Below are positions 1 through 8,418 of a stretch of 64,000 nucleotides of DNA, one piece after another. This stretch comes from Pseudorhizobium banfieldiae. GTDB taxonomy: Bacteria; Pseudomonadota; Alphaproteobacteria; Rhizobiales; Rhizobiaceae. Below the pieces are notes generated by a model, which was not told the DNA's origin, made no database searches, and worked only from the letters and a program-made list of their open reading frames with translations. How positions within the stretch are numbered: position 1 is the first letter of the stretch; every line of letters begins with the position of its first letter. The stretch is taken from positions 3,545,501 to 3,609,500 of the forward strand of contig NZ_FO082820.1 in the NCBI RefSeq assembly GCF_000967425.1. The letters are read 5' to 3'. The translations under genes were made by a program, and so were the position numbers.

Positions 1-129
1 AGGCGGACGGAGAAGGACCCGCCGCTTCATCATCCGCGGTACGATTTCAATGACGACGTCCTGCCGATTGGCGCGGCCCTGTGGGTCGAGCTCGCGGAGA
101 GCTGGCTGCCAGCGAGCAACGGAGCCTAA
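1..129 (+). CDS. M20 family amidohydrolase, C-terminal fragment
   Basis: Only the last 42 codons are in the window; the reading frame is open from base 1 and stops with TAA at 127-129. The tail contains HHPRYDFNDDVLPIGAA, which matches the C-terminal signature of M20-family amidohydrolases/hippurate hydrolases (usually H-N/P-x-Y-D-F-N-D followed by a small-residue helix). This segment carries the last metal-site histidine in that family. The gene converges on the dehydratase gene that follows, with a 14-bp gap. A second M20 gene lies at 6504-7943, so the neighbourhood may handle N-acylated amino acids or small peptides (inference). Assignment rests on the tail motif alone. Confidence 0.72.
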   Translation, partial: RRTEKDPPLHHPRYDFNDDVLPIGAALWVELAESWLPASNGA

Positions 130-143
130 GCAGACAGGGGCGT

Positions 144-1115
144 TCAACCGAACCGCTTGAGGGCCGCGTCGAAGACATCGTTGTCGATGTTGCCTCCTGA
201 GGCGATGACGATGACCGTATCGCCAAGCGTTTCGCCATGAAACAGAGCGGCGGCGAGCGCCACGGCACCGCCGGGCTCGACCGCGATCTTCAGACGGCTG
301 AACGCAAGCACGACCGCCTGAAGCGCCTCGTCATCGCTGACGGCGATGCCCGGTCCGGCAAGCCGCGACAGGATCGGAAACGTGAGGTTGCCCGGCTGGG
401 GGGTGACGATCGCGTCGCAGATGGAGCCGGTCTGGCTGGCATTCCGCTGGATGGTCCCCGCGTCCAGCGAGCGCGCAAAATCGTCGAAGCCGAGGGGCTC
501 ACACGTCTGGACCCGAAGAGCGGGCGCCTTCGCTTCAAGCGCAAGCGCGACGCCGGACGCCAAGCCACCGCCGCCGGTTGGAACGAGCACATCTGCCGTC
601 TCGATGCCCTCTTCCCTTGCCTGCTCCGCGATCTCCAGGCCAGTTGTTCCCTGTCCCGCGATGACCAGCGGCTCGTCAAAGGGGCGGATCAGCGTCAGGT
701 TGCGTTCACTGGAAAGCCTGGCGCCGATGGCATCCCGATCCTCCGTTGCCCGATCATAGAGCACGACCTCGGCACCGAAGGCCTTGGTATTGGCGATCTT
801 GATGCGCGGGGCGTCCGACGGCATGACAATGACGCTGGGGATATTGTGAAGTTTCGCCGCAAGAGCCACGCCCTGCGCGTGATTACCGGACGAGAATGCG
901 ATCACACCCTTTTCTCGAACCTCGGGCGACAAGGCCGAGATGGCGGACCATGCGCCCCGGAACTTGAAGGATCCGGTGTGCTGCAGGCATTCGGGCTTCA
1001 CAAAGATCCGTCGCCCGGCAATCTCATCGAGGAAGGGCGAGGAAAGGAGCGGCGTGCGCCGCACCCGACCGGCAAGACGGTCGCGTGCGGCCTCGATCAT
1101 CTGGATACTTGTCAT
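144..1115 (-). CDS. Threonine/serine dehydratase (PLP-dependent ammonia-lyase)
   Basis: A 323-residue fold-type II PLP enzyme expected to deaminate L-threonine or L-serine (or a hydroxy amino acid) to a 2-oxo acid in the cytoplasm. The PLP lysine is K51 in HTGSFKFRGA, the asparagine loop is SSGNHAQGVA near residue 80, and the phosphate-binding loop is PTGGGGLASG near 180. There is no C-terminal ACT regulatory domain, so this is the short catabolic or serine-racemase-like type rather than biosynthetic IlvA. It is the last gene of a leftward co-directional run, 39 bp downstream of an aldehyde dehydrogenase gene. EutB of ectoine degradation and serine racemase belong to the same family, but eutC/D/E are absent here, so the exact substrate is open. 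Confidence 0.85.
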   Translation of the reverse strand: MTSIQMIEAARDRLAGRVRRTPLLSSPFLDEIAGRRIFVKPECLQHTGSFKFRGAWSAISALSPEVREKGVIAFSSGNHAQGVALAAKLHNIPSVIVMPSDAPRIKIANTKAFGAEVVLYDRATEDRDAIGARLSSERNLTLIRPFDEPLVIAGQGTTGLEIAEQAREEGIETADVLVPTGGGGLASGVALALEAKAPALRVQTCEPLGFDDFARSLDAGTIQRNASQTGSICDAIVTPQPGNLTFPILSRLAGPGIAVSDDEALQAVVLAFSRLKIAVEPGGAVALAAALFHGETLGDTVIVIASGGNIDNDVFDAALKRFG

Positions 1116-1154
1116 GTTGGACCCTGTTGAGGCGCCGATAGCCGGCGCCCTTGA

Positions 1155-2588
1155 TCAGGGCAACGTATAGGCAGTTTTCACCACAGTGAAGAACTCGGCT
1201 GCGTATTTCCCCTGCTCGCGCGGACCGAAGGAAGACGCCTTGCGACCGCCGAACGGCACATGGAAATCGACGCCTGCTGTCGGAAGGTTGACCATGACCA
1301 TGCCGGCCTCGGAGTTGCGCTTGAAATGCGTCGCATACTTGAGGCTGGTGGTGGCGATGCCCGCCGACAGGCCGAAGGGCGTATCGTTGGCAACAGCGAG
1401 AGCTTCGTCGTAATCCTTCACCCGGATGACGCTCGCGACCGGACCGAAGATCTCCTCACGCGAAATTCGCATCTGGTTCGTCGCTTCCGTGAAAAGCGTC
1501 GGCTGCAGGTAGAAGCCAGGGGTTTCGCGCTCGATGCGCTCGCCGCCGAACTCTAGCTTGGCGCCTTCCTTCTTGCCGATCTCGATATAGTCCATGTCCT
1601 GCTGGAGCTGCTTCTCGTCCACGACCGGGCCGATATGCGTTCCCTGCTTGAGAGCATTGTCGACGTTGAGCGCCTTCAGCTTATCCGTCAGCGCCGCCAC
1701 GAACCTGTCATGGATGCCTTCGGTCACGATGATGCGCGACGAAGCGGTGCAGCGCTGACCGGTAGAGAAGAAGCCGGAATTGGCTGCCGCTTCCACGGCG
1801 ACCTTGAGATCGGCATCGTCCAGAACCACCATCGGGTTCTTGCCGCCCATTTCCAGCTGGAACTTACGGTTATGCTCGATGGACGCGAGCGCCACGCGCT
1901 TGCCCGTCCCGGTGGAGCCGGTGAATGTGATGCCGGCAAGATCCGGGCTGTCCAGCATGGCCTGGCCGACGACGGAGCCGCGGCCCATCACTAGGTTCAG
2001 CACACCCTTCGGCAGGCCCGCACGATGCAGAATGTCGACGATCGCCCAGGCGCAGCCCGGCACCAGGTCGGCAGGCTTGAACACGACAGTATTGCCGTAG
2101 CAGAGTGCCGGCGCGATCTTCCAGGCCGGAATGGCGATCGGGAAGTTCCACGGGGTGATGATGCCGATGACGCCGAGCGGCTCGCGGGTAATTTCCACGC
2201 CGATGCCCGGACGTGCGGATGGCACAACCTCGCCCGTCAGCCGCAGCGCTTCGCCGGCGAAGAAATCGAAGATCTGAGCGGCACGGATGGTTTCCCCGAT
2301 CGCCTCCGGCAGCGTCTTGCCTTCTTCCCGCGCCAGGAGCTTGCCGAGCTCCTCCTTGCGCGCCAGGATTTCGTCCGCGGTCTTCTTCAGGATCGCGTGG
2401 CGCTCGAGGATTCCGGACTGTGACCACTTGGGGAAGGCTGCCTTGGCAGCGGCGATCGCCTGACGGGCATCTTCGGCCGAACCCTGTGCATAAGAACCGA
2501 CGACATCGTTGGTGTCGGAGGGACTAATGTTCTTGGAGGCGTCGCTGCCCACCCATTCGCCGGCAATGAGGTTCTGGTAGATGGTCAT
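1155..2588 (-). CDS. NAD(P)-dependent aldehyde dehydrogenase, 2-oxoglutarate-semialdehyde type
   Basis: A full-length 477-residue ALDH-superfamily enzyme that oxidises an aldehyde to its acid. The NAD-binding segment ITPWNFPIAIPAWKIAPAL, the GSTGTGKRV loop, the general-base Glu in LEMGGKNPMV and catalytic Cys280 in TGQRCTASS are all present. The C-terminal signature NLPTAGVDFHVPFGGRKASS followed by FGPREQGKYAAEFF is what one sees in alpha-ketoglutaric semialdehyde dehydrogenases (2,5-dioxovalerate dehydrogenases) of sugar-acid and hydroxyproline catabolism. That substrate is therefore likely but not proven. It sits in the leftward catabolic run, 36 bp downstream of the EEP-family gene. In this setting it could oxidise a semialdehyde produced by the aminotransferase at 5063-6421 (inference). 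Confidence 0.88.
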   Translation of the reverse strand: MTIYQNLIAGEWVGSDASKNISPSDTNDVVGSYAQGSAEDARQAIAAAKAAFPKWSQSGILERHAILKKTADEILARKEELGKLLAREEGKTLPEAIGETIRAAQIFDFFAGEALRLTGEVVPSARPGIGVEITREPLGVIGIITPWNFPIAIPAWKIAPALCYGNTVVFKPADLVPGCAWAIVDILHRAGLPKGVLNLVMGRGSVVGQAMLDSPDLAGITFTGSTGTGKRVALASIEHNRKFQLEMGGKNPMVVLDDADLKVAVEAAANSGFFSTGQRCTASSRIIVTEGIHDRFVAALTDKLKALNVDNALKQGTHIGPVVDEKQLQQDMDYIEIGKKEGAKLEFGGERIERETPGFYLQPTLFTEATNQMRISREEIFGPVASVIRVKDYDEALAVANDTPFGLSAGIATTSLKYATHFKRNSEAGMVMVNLPTAGVDFHVPFGGRKASSFGPREQGKYAAEFFTVVKTAYTLP

Positions 2589-2624
2589 GATGCACGCTCC
2601 TTGTGTCTTCGGTCGGGGCCTGAC

Positions 2625-3500
2625 TTACGACGTCGAGCTGTCGCGTTCAATAGTATGACTAATGTTTTCCGGACGCTCATCCGCAACCCCTTCCACGTTC
2701 GGCAGCAGGACGCGGGCCTTTATCGGCAGATGATCCGACGCCAGACGGGCAAGCGGCGTATCATGAGCGGCAACGGGACCTAGTATCTCGGGGCGGTTGG
2801 CCATGATCCGGTCGAGCGCCAGCACGGGAAGGCGGGACGGGAAGCTGGGCACTGCCGGGGGCAGACCGAAGATGGACGTCAGCGTGTTGAGCGAAGAGCG
2901 GTCGCCGAGGCGCCACTCGTTCAGATCGCCCATCAGAACAGTCGGCTGGTCGTCACGGGACCGGAGGAGATCGATGATCATGCGAGTCTGCTGGTGGCGG
3001 GACCGGTGAAGAAGACCAAGATGCGCGGCAATGACGCGCAGGCTGCTCCCGTCCTTCAGATCCAGTTCGGTCATCAGCGCGCCACGAGGCTCGAGGCCCG
3101 GCAGCTTCACCTGGTGGACGTCACGGATCAGTCCCTCGCGGAACAGGATCACATTGCCATGCCAGCCATGCGCTTTGGAGCGACCACCAAGCGGCACCGG
3201 CAACAGGCCCGTTTCGCGTTCGAGCCACTCGAGATCGAGGAGACCGCGACGCTCTCCAAACCGTGTATCGGCTTCCTGCAGCGCAAGCACATCCGCAGCG
3301 ACCTCGCGGATCACTTCCTTGGTTCGGTAGGGATCGAACTTTCCGTCGACACCGACGCACTTATGGACATTGTAGGACGCGATCAGCAGCCCCTCGCCTG
3401 CATCCTCGCCGGACGCGCCGCCTGCAGCCTTCCCCCGTCGCCGGTGCTCCCGGATAGAGGCGAGAATATTGGCCGAAAGTCGTTCTCGTTGCGTCCTCAT
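2625..3500 (-). CDS. Endonuclease/exonuclease/phosphatase family protein
   Basis: A 291-residue protein of the EEP (DNase I-like) superfamily. Visible motifs are LLIASYNVHKCVG near residue 40, ALQEADTRFG, MGDLNEW near 195 and the terminal catalytic SDHLPIKA. These supply the Asp, Asn and His residues used for Mg-dependent phosphodiester hydrolysis. There is no signal peptide; the first ~35 residues are basic. It is immediately downstream (35 bp) of a phospholipase-D-type cardiolipin synthase gene in the same direction, a pairing also known from other rhizobia. That suggests a role around phospholipid or phosphodiester turnover rather than DNA repair, but the substrate cannot be read from sequence. 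Confidence 0.82.
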   Translation of the reverse strand: MRTQRERLSANILASIREHRRRGKAAGGASGEDAGEGLLIASYNVHKCVGVDGKFDPYRTKEVIREVAADVLALQEADTRFGERRGLLDLEWLERETGLLPVPLGGRSKAHGWHGNVILFREGLIRDVHQVKLPGLEPRGALMTELDLKDGSSLRVIAAHLGLLHRSRHQQTRMIIDLLRSRDDQPTVLMGDLNEWRLGDRSSLNTLTSIFGLPPAVPSFPSRLPVLALDRIMANRPEILGPVAAHDTPLARLASDHLPIKARVLLPNVEGVADERPENISHTIERDSSTS

Positions 3501-3535
3501 GGTTCTCCAGCAAGCGCAATCATTGATCCGCTCAG

Positions 3536-4993
3536 TTACAAATAGGGTGACCCGAGCCAGAGCATCCTGTCGAGCAGCCGCGCCGGGAATGGCCGGTTTC
3601 GCAACCCGTCCAGTGTAACCTGAGTTGCAGTGGAAATGGCGAGATCGATCCTTCGTTCCAGTTCCTGCGCGAAAGAACTGTCCATTACCTCAAGGTCGAC
3701 CTCGAAGTTGAGGCGCAGCGAGCGTGGGTCGAGGTTCGAAGAACCGACGAAAGCCCAGCACCCGTCGATCGCCATCAGCTTGGAATGATTGAACGCTCCC
3801 GGCGCTCGCCAGATCCGGCAATAGTTCTTCAGCAACTGATCGAATTGGCCAGTCATCGCGCGGTCGACGAGCGTCAGATTGTTTGCCTGCGGCACCACCA
3901 CGTCGACCTCCACCCCGCGCCTCGCAGCCGTGACCAGGGCGGTGATCAATTCCCGGTCCGGCAAGAAATAGGGGGATGCGATGCGGATCGACCGGCCTGC
4001 AACGGAGAACGCGCCCATCAGCATCTTGTGGTTGGTTTCGACACTGCGATCGGGACCAGAGGCGACCGCACGGATCGCCACGGGCTCGCCCGGCTCGCTC
4101 GTCGGCGAGATGATCTGCCATGGCTCGCCGTGAAGATCCTCGCCAGAAGTGAACCGCCAGTCGGAGGCGGCAATGGCAAAGATATCCGCAACGACCGGCC
4201 CCGTGATCCTGAAATGCGTATCAACCGCGCAATCTGCCCCGAAAAGTTCGCCGGAGAACGCTTCGCGAATGTTGACGCCCCCGGTGAATGCCACGCAGCC
4301 GTCGACGACCAGTATCTTCCGGTGGGTTCGCAGATTCGCATAGGGCAAGCGTAGGCCCATGATGACATTGCCGTTGAAGACATCGACCGTCACGCCACCA
4401 TCGCGCAGCATCCCTAGCACGCTCGGCACGGAATAGCGGGCACCCACCGCATCGATCAACACCCGCACCGCTACTCCCCGCCGGGCGGCGGCCGTGAGGG
4501 CCTCGACGAAACGGCGCCCCACCCGATCGCGATCGAAGATGTAGGTTTCGAGAAGGATCGACCGCTGCGCCTCGCCGATTGCCTTAAGCATCGCGCGGTA
4601 GGCATCATCGCCTGTAACATGCGTCTCAATGGAATTGCCGGTGGTTATGTCGTGTTCGGTCACCCGGTCGCCCAGGATCTTCATTGCCGCGAAGCGCTCG
4701 CTGAACTGGTCGGCGATCATCTCGCTTGTCGCGTCATAGGCCTCGAAATGGTCACGGGCGTGGCCCAGGAGCAACCGCCGGTCGCTGATCGCGCTGCGGC
4801 GGATGCGGTTGATTCCGGCAATAAAGTAGAGGACCGCTCCGACGATCGGCGAAAGGATGATGATGCCGACCCAGCCGATTGCCGACCGTACCTCTTCCTT
4901 GGTCATCGCCGCGTGTATGGCAGCCGCCGCCCCCAGCACAAGCGAGAGCAGGAAGAGGACGTGGGGCCAGTACGGCTCAATGGCGGTCAGCAT
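3536..4993 (-). CDS. Cardiolipin synthase-like phospholipase D family protein
   Basis: About 485 residues if translation starts at the internal ATG at 4993 (MLTAIEPYWPH...). The frame is open to 5029, but the extra 12 residues look non-coding. Two N-terminal membrane helices (roughly residues 6-28 and 38-60) precede two HKD catalytic motifs: THRKILVVDG around residue 224 and NHSKLMAIDG around residue 403, each followed by GS(S)N-type or GGVN sequence. This is the ClsA-like bacterial layout, which joins two phosphatidylglycerols (or PG and PE) into cardiolipin at the inner membrane. It lies between the EEP gene and an aminotransferase gene in the leftward run. Confidence 0.88.
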   Translation of the reverse strand: MLTAIEPYWPHVLFLLSLVLGAAAAIHAAMTKEEVRSAIGWVGIIILSPIVGAVLYFIAGINRIRRSAISDRRLLLGHARDHFEAYDATSEMIADQFSERFAAMKILGDRVTEHDITTGNSIETHVTGDDAYRAMLKAIGEAQRSILLETYIFDRDRVGRRFVEALTAAARRGVAVRVLIDAVGARYSVPSVLGMLRDGGVTVDVFNGNVIMGLRLPYANLRTHRKILVVDGCVAFTGGVNIREAFSGELFGADCAVDTHFRITGPVVADIFAIAASDWRFTSGEDLHGEPWQIISPTSEPGEPVAIRAVASGPDRSVETNHKMLMGAFSVAGRSIRIASPYFLPDRELITALVTAARRGVEVDVVVPQANNLTLVDRAMTGQFDQLLKNYCRIWRAPGAFNHSKLMAIDGCWAFVGSSNLDPRSLRLNFEVDLEVMDSSFAQELERRIDLAISTATQVTLDGLRNRPFPARLLDRMLWLGSPYL

Positions 4994-5062
4994 GATGCGA
5001 AGATATAGGCAGCTCTTCGCCCCCCGCAATCAGCGACCGCGCGATGCCGGTTATGGCTTTTC

Positions 5063-6421
5063 TCAATCAGCGCCGATCTCCTTCGCGAATGCATCCAGGG
5101 AGGCTTCAAAGGTATCGAAGATGGTGTTGATCTGCTGCTCGTCGACGATCAATGGCGGGCAGAGCGCGATACTGTCCCCGATCGCCCGGCCGATCACGCC
5201 CCTGTCCAGCATGAGGGCCGCGAACTTCGGGCCCAACTGCCCGGCCGCAAAACCGTCCCTTGGATGGAGTTCCAATGCACCGATCAGCCCGACGCCCCGC
5301 GCCTCCACCGCAAGCGGATGGGCTTCCAGTGCCTTCAGGCGCTTCATGAAGAGCGGGCTGAGTTCTCGCACATTGCCGACCAGGTCGCGCTCCTCGATGA
5401 TTGCGAGGTTTTCCAGCGCGACGGCGGCTGCGACCGGATGGCCGCTCGCGGTGAAGCCATGCCCGAATGTTCCGATCTTCGCCGACTCGTCAGCCAGCGG
5501 CGCATAAACCCGCTCGTTGATGAGCAAGGCAGAGATAGGTTGGTAGGACGACGACAGCTGTTTTGATACGGTGATGATGTCGGGCTGCAGCCCGAAGGTC
5601 GTGGTACCGAACATTTCGCCGGTCCGTCCGAAGCCGCAGATCACCTCGTCGGCGATTAGCAGGATGTCGTACTTGCGGAGGACCGCCTGTATAGCAGTCC
5701 AATATCCTGCAGGCGGCACGATGACGCCGCCCGCGCCCATGACCGGTTCACCAATGAAAGCGGCCACGGTCTCAGGGCCCTCCTTGAGGATCAGGTCCTC
5801 CAGATCTCTAGCGCATCGCGCGACGAAGTCCTCTTCAGTCTCTCCTTCCTGCGCGAAGACGCGATAATGCGGACAGGTCGTGTGCAGGACATTCGACAGC
5901 GGCAGGTCGAAGGACCGGTGATTGTTGGGAAGGCCGGTCAGGCTGGCGCTGGCGATGGTAACCCCGTGATAGCCCTTGACCCGGGAAATAATCTTCTTCT
6001 TCTCCGGTTTGCCAAGAGCATTCGACCGGTACCAGACGATCTTCATGGCTGTGTCGTTGGCTTCCGAGCCGGAATTGGTGAAGTACACCTTCGACATCGG
6101 CACCGGCGCCATCTGGATCAGCTTTTCCGCAAGGTCGACGGATGGTCCATGGGTGCGACCCGTGAAGGTGTGATAATAGGGCAGGATCGACATCTGCCGC
6201 ACCGCGGCGTCAACCAGCCGCTGCTCCCCGAAGCCGACGGCGACGCTCCAGAGCCCGGACATCGCCTCGATGTAGCGCTTGCCGTTGTTGTCGTAGACAT
6301 AGACGCCTTCGCCCCTGTCGATGACGAGCGCGCCATCACGCTCCAGCGCCCGTGCATTGGTATAGGAATGCAGCTGGTAGGCCTGGTCGCGGGCTTCCAC
6401 GGAATTGGGCTGAACGGTCAC
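5063..6421 (-). CDS. Class III (omega) aminotransferase, aspartate aminotransferase superfamily
   Basis: A 452-residue PLP enzyme that transfers an omega- or alpha-amino group from an amine or amino acid to a keto acid such as pyruvate. Recognisable parts are the cofactor-site NSGSEANDTAMK near residue 110, YHGVTIASASLTG near 155, the Asp in LLIADEVICGFGRTG near 255 and the Schiff-base lysine K287 in TVSKQLSSSYQPISA. A GTG at 6421 is preferred as the start because GGAGA lies 5-6 bases upstream; an upstream ATG at 6451 adds ten unlike residues. It is 52-82 bp downstream of the M20 amidohydrolase gene, so the amino group released by hydrolysis could be processed here (inference). Confidence 0.88.
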   Translation of the reverse strand: MTVQPNSVEARDQAYQLHSYTNARALERDGALVIDRGEGVYVYDNNGKRYIEAMSGLWSVAVGFGEQRLVDAAVRQMSILPYYHTFTGRTHGPSVDLAEKLIQMAPVPMSKVYFTNSGSEANDTAMKIVWYRSNALGKPEKKKIISRVKGYHGVTIASASLTGLPNNHRSFDLPLSNVLHTTCPHYRVFAQEGETEEDFVARCARDLEDLILKEGPETVAAFIGEPVMGAGGVIVPPAGYWTAIQAVLRKYDILLIADEVICGFGRTGEMFGTTTFGLQPDIITVSKQLSSSYQPISALLINERVYAPLADESAKIGTFGHGFTASGHPVAAAVALENLAIIEERDLVGNVRELSPLFMKRLKALEAHPLAVEARGVGLIGALELHPRDGFAAGQLGPKFAALMLDRGVIGRAIGDSIALCPPLIVDEQQINTIFDTFEASLDAFAKEIGAD

Positions 6422-6503
6422 GATCGTCTCCTTGGCGAAATCACACCGCACTCATATCCCTTAGCCGGACTCGCGTCAGCAGCGAAAAACGGTACACGAT
6501 GTC

Positions 6504-7943
6504 TCAGTTCTGCCTGGCAGCCATGGCGGCAACGGGCGGCGCCGCTCCGTCCGGTATCGGGCTGACATAAGCCTGGCCCTTGCGACGGCGGCGAAGGTCG
6601 GCCCAGGCGGCCTGGCGCAGATCGGCGTTCTCAAGCGCGGCAAGGCCGGTCGCCGCCATGACCTTGGCGGTCGCAACCATGCCCTTGTGCGCCAAGGCGC
6701 TCTGACCTTGGGCGACGACCTGCCAGGTATGAAGCTGGGTCCCGACCGCCAGCGTTGGACCGTAGGCCTGGACGGTCGGGACGACCCAGCTGACGTCGCC
6801 CACATCCGTGGATCCCCCCATCTGCCGGATCTCGTTGTGCGGGGGCAGGATGAAGTCGGCGAGCGGGATACCGCGCGGGTCGAGCCGCTCCTGGCTCCAG
6901 CTCGCGGCAATGTCCTCAGGCGTCAATGTCGCCCGGATTTTCTCGGCAAACGCAATGTCGTTGCTATCGAATGGGGGCGGTCCGAGGCTTTCCCAAATGC
7001 CCTGCATCGCGTCCATCAATGGCGTGTTGACGATGATGTTGGAGACTCCGGCGAGGATGGTGCTTTCCATCCGCGTTTCCGTCATCAGCGCAGCTCCTTG
7101 TGCAACCTTCTTGACCCGCTCGATCAGGGTCAGGAGCCCGCCGAGCTCCGTTGCTCGAACTACATAGCGAACCTTTGCATAAGCCTGGACGACGTTGGGC
7201 GAGATGCCGCCAGCATCGAGGATAGCGTAATGGATGCGATAGTCGGACGGCATGTGCTCGCGCATGTAGTTGACGCCGACATTCATGAGTTCCACCGCGT
7301 CCAGCGCGCTGCGACCGAGCTCCGGCACGGCGGCGGCATGTGCCGCGCGGCCGAAAAAGTCGAAATCGATCCTGCAGTTGGCCAGGGATGTCTCCCGCTG
7401 TACGCCCGCGAAATTGCTGGGATGCCAGCTGATGGCGATGTCCACGTCCTCGAAGGCGCCCGATCTGACCATGAAGGCCTTGGCGGCTCCACCTTCCTCG
7501 GCCGGGCAACCGTAGTAGCGAACGCGGCCCGGGGTCCCCGTCTGTTGCAGCCAGTCCTTCAGCGCCGTGGCCGCCAGGAGGGAGGCTGATCCGAGCAGGT
7601 TGTGGCCGCAGCCATGGCCGTTGCCGCCAGTTTCGACCGGATCGTGGGAGGTGAGGCCGGCCTTCTGGCTGAGGCCCGCCAGTACATCATATTCGCCGAG
7701 GAAAGCAATGACCGGACCGCCTTCGCCGGCTTCGCCAATCAACGCCGTCGGAATGCCGGCCACATTCTCAGTGATCTGGAAGCCCTGCTTCTCGAGCATG
7801 TCGCGATGAGCGGCAGCCGACTCCGTCTCCATGTAGCAGGTTTCCGGCGTCGTCCACACGCGGTCGCTGAGGTCGATGAAGGACTGTCTTTTCTGATCCA
7901 CCATGTCCCAGATGACCGGATGGTTCGGCGTGATGTAAGTCAT
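6504..7943 (-). CDS. M20/AbgB-like amidohydrolase
   Basis: A 479-residue zinc-dependent amidohydrolase close to the AbgB subunit of p-aminobenzoyl-glutamate hydrolase and to N-acyl amino-acid hydrolases. Metal-site motifs are GHGCGHNLLG near residue 110 and CPAEEGGAAK near 145 (Glu-Glu pair). The dimerisation domain follows (RAAHAAAVPELGRSALDAVELM), and MGGSTDVGDVSWVVP near 385 and LHTWQ close the active site. It heads the leftward catabolic run and is divergent from the dpp peptide importer. A role in hydrolysing imported acyl- or aminoacyl-amides is therefore plausible. No AbgA partner lies next to it, although the fragment at 1-129 belongs to the same superfamily. Confidence 0.86.
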   Translation of the reverse strand: MTYITPNHPVIWDMVDQKRQSFIDLSDRVWTTPETCYMETESAAAHRDMLEKQGFQITENVAGIPTALIGEAGEGGPVIAFLGEYDVLAGLSQKAGLTSHDPVETGGNGHGCGHNLLGSASLLAATALKDWLQQTGTPGRVRYYGCPAEEGGAAKAFMVRSGAFEDVDIAISWHPSNFAGVQRETSLANCRIDFDFFGRAAHAAAVPELGRSALDAVELMNVGVNYMREHMPSDYRIHYAILDAGGISPNVVQAYAKVRYVVRATELGGLLTLIERVKKVAQGAALMTETRMESTILAGVSNIIVNTPLMDAMQGIWESLGPPPFDSNDIAFAEKIRATLTPEDIAASWSQERLDPRGIPLADFILPPHNEIRQMGGSTDVGDVSWVVPTVQAYGPTLAVGTQLHTWQVVAQGQSALAHKGMVATAKVMAATGLAALENADLRQAAWADLRRRRKGQAYVSPIPDGAAPPVAAMAARQN

Positions 7944-8418
7944 TCGGCTTCACCCCTGCTGCAGTGCCTGACGGGTGCGGACGGTACCGGTATTCCCGGA
8001 CGGTCGCAAATGCGGTGGCCGAAGATGCCCGTAATCACATCGAATTGCTCCAAGCTCAAAGCATCTCGACAAGCACGAGGTATTCGCTATGCTCCCGCGC
8101 CACAGTCCGGCCGCAATTTTCCAAGGATGCCACAAAGGGTGGCAAAACATGTCTGATTGCGGAGCATTCGAGGCAGATTGTTCTTCGAAGTCCGGACGGG
8201 GCGCCCGGGAAACAGATTCACGGACGCGACAGGCAGGAGCGTAGGCCGGTCATCCGGGTGCGAGCCAAAAAGGGGTAAAGCTTGATCGTCGACCCGGTTG
8301 AGAATCCGGGTCGGCAGGAGGTGAAGCAAAAAAGACTTAAAGGATGCGAAAAGCGCATCGACACCACGTCTCAATCGGATCCGGCGCCTTGCCGGCCACA
8401 AAAACTGGGAGAATACCC
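7944..8418. other. 475-bp divergent intergenic region upstream of dppA and the amidohydrolase
   Basis: I find no convincing gene here. The region must carry the promoters of both divergent units. Two inverted repeats lie in the dppA-proximal part: GACCCGG (8291-8297) pairing with CCGGGTC (8306-8312), and GATGCG (8343-8348) pairing with CGCATC (8354-8359). If the dpp transcript starts upstream of them they would fold in a long 5' leader. No classical -35/-10 pair could be assigned with confidence. Confidence 0.6.
8291..8312 (+). other. Inverted repeat in the dppA leader
   Basis: A 7-bp perfect stem (GACCCGG/CCGGGTC) with an 8-nt AT-richer loop, followed by GGCAGGAGG. There is no T-run, so it is not a simple terminator; it may be a leader hairpin or operator half-sites. 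About 107 bp separate it from the GTG start of dppA. Confidence 0.35.
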
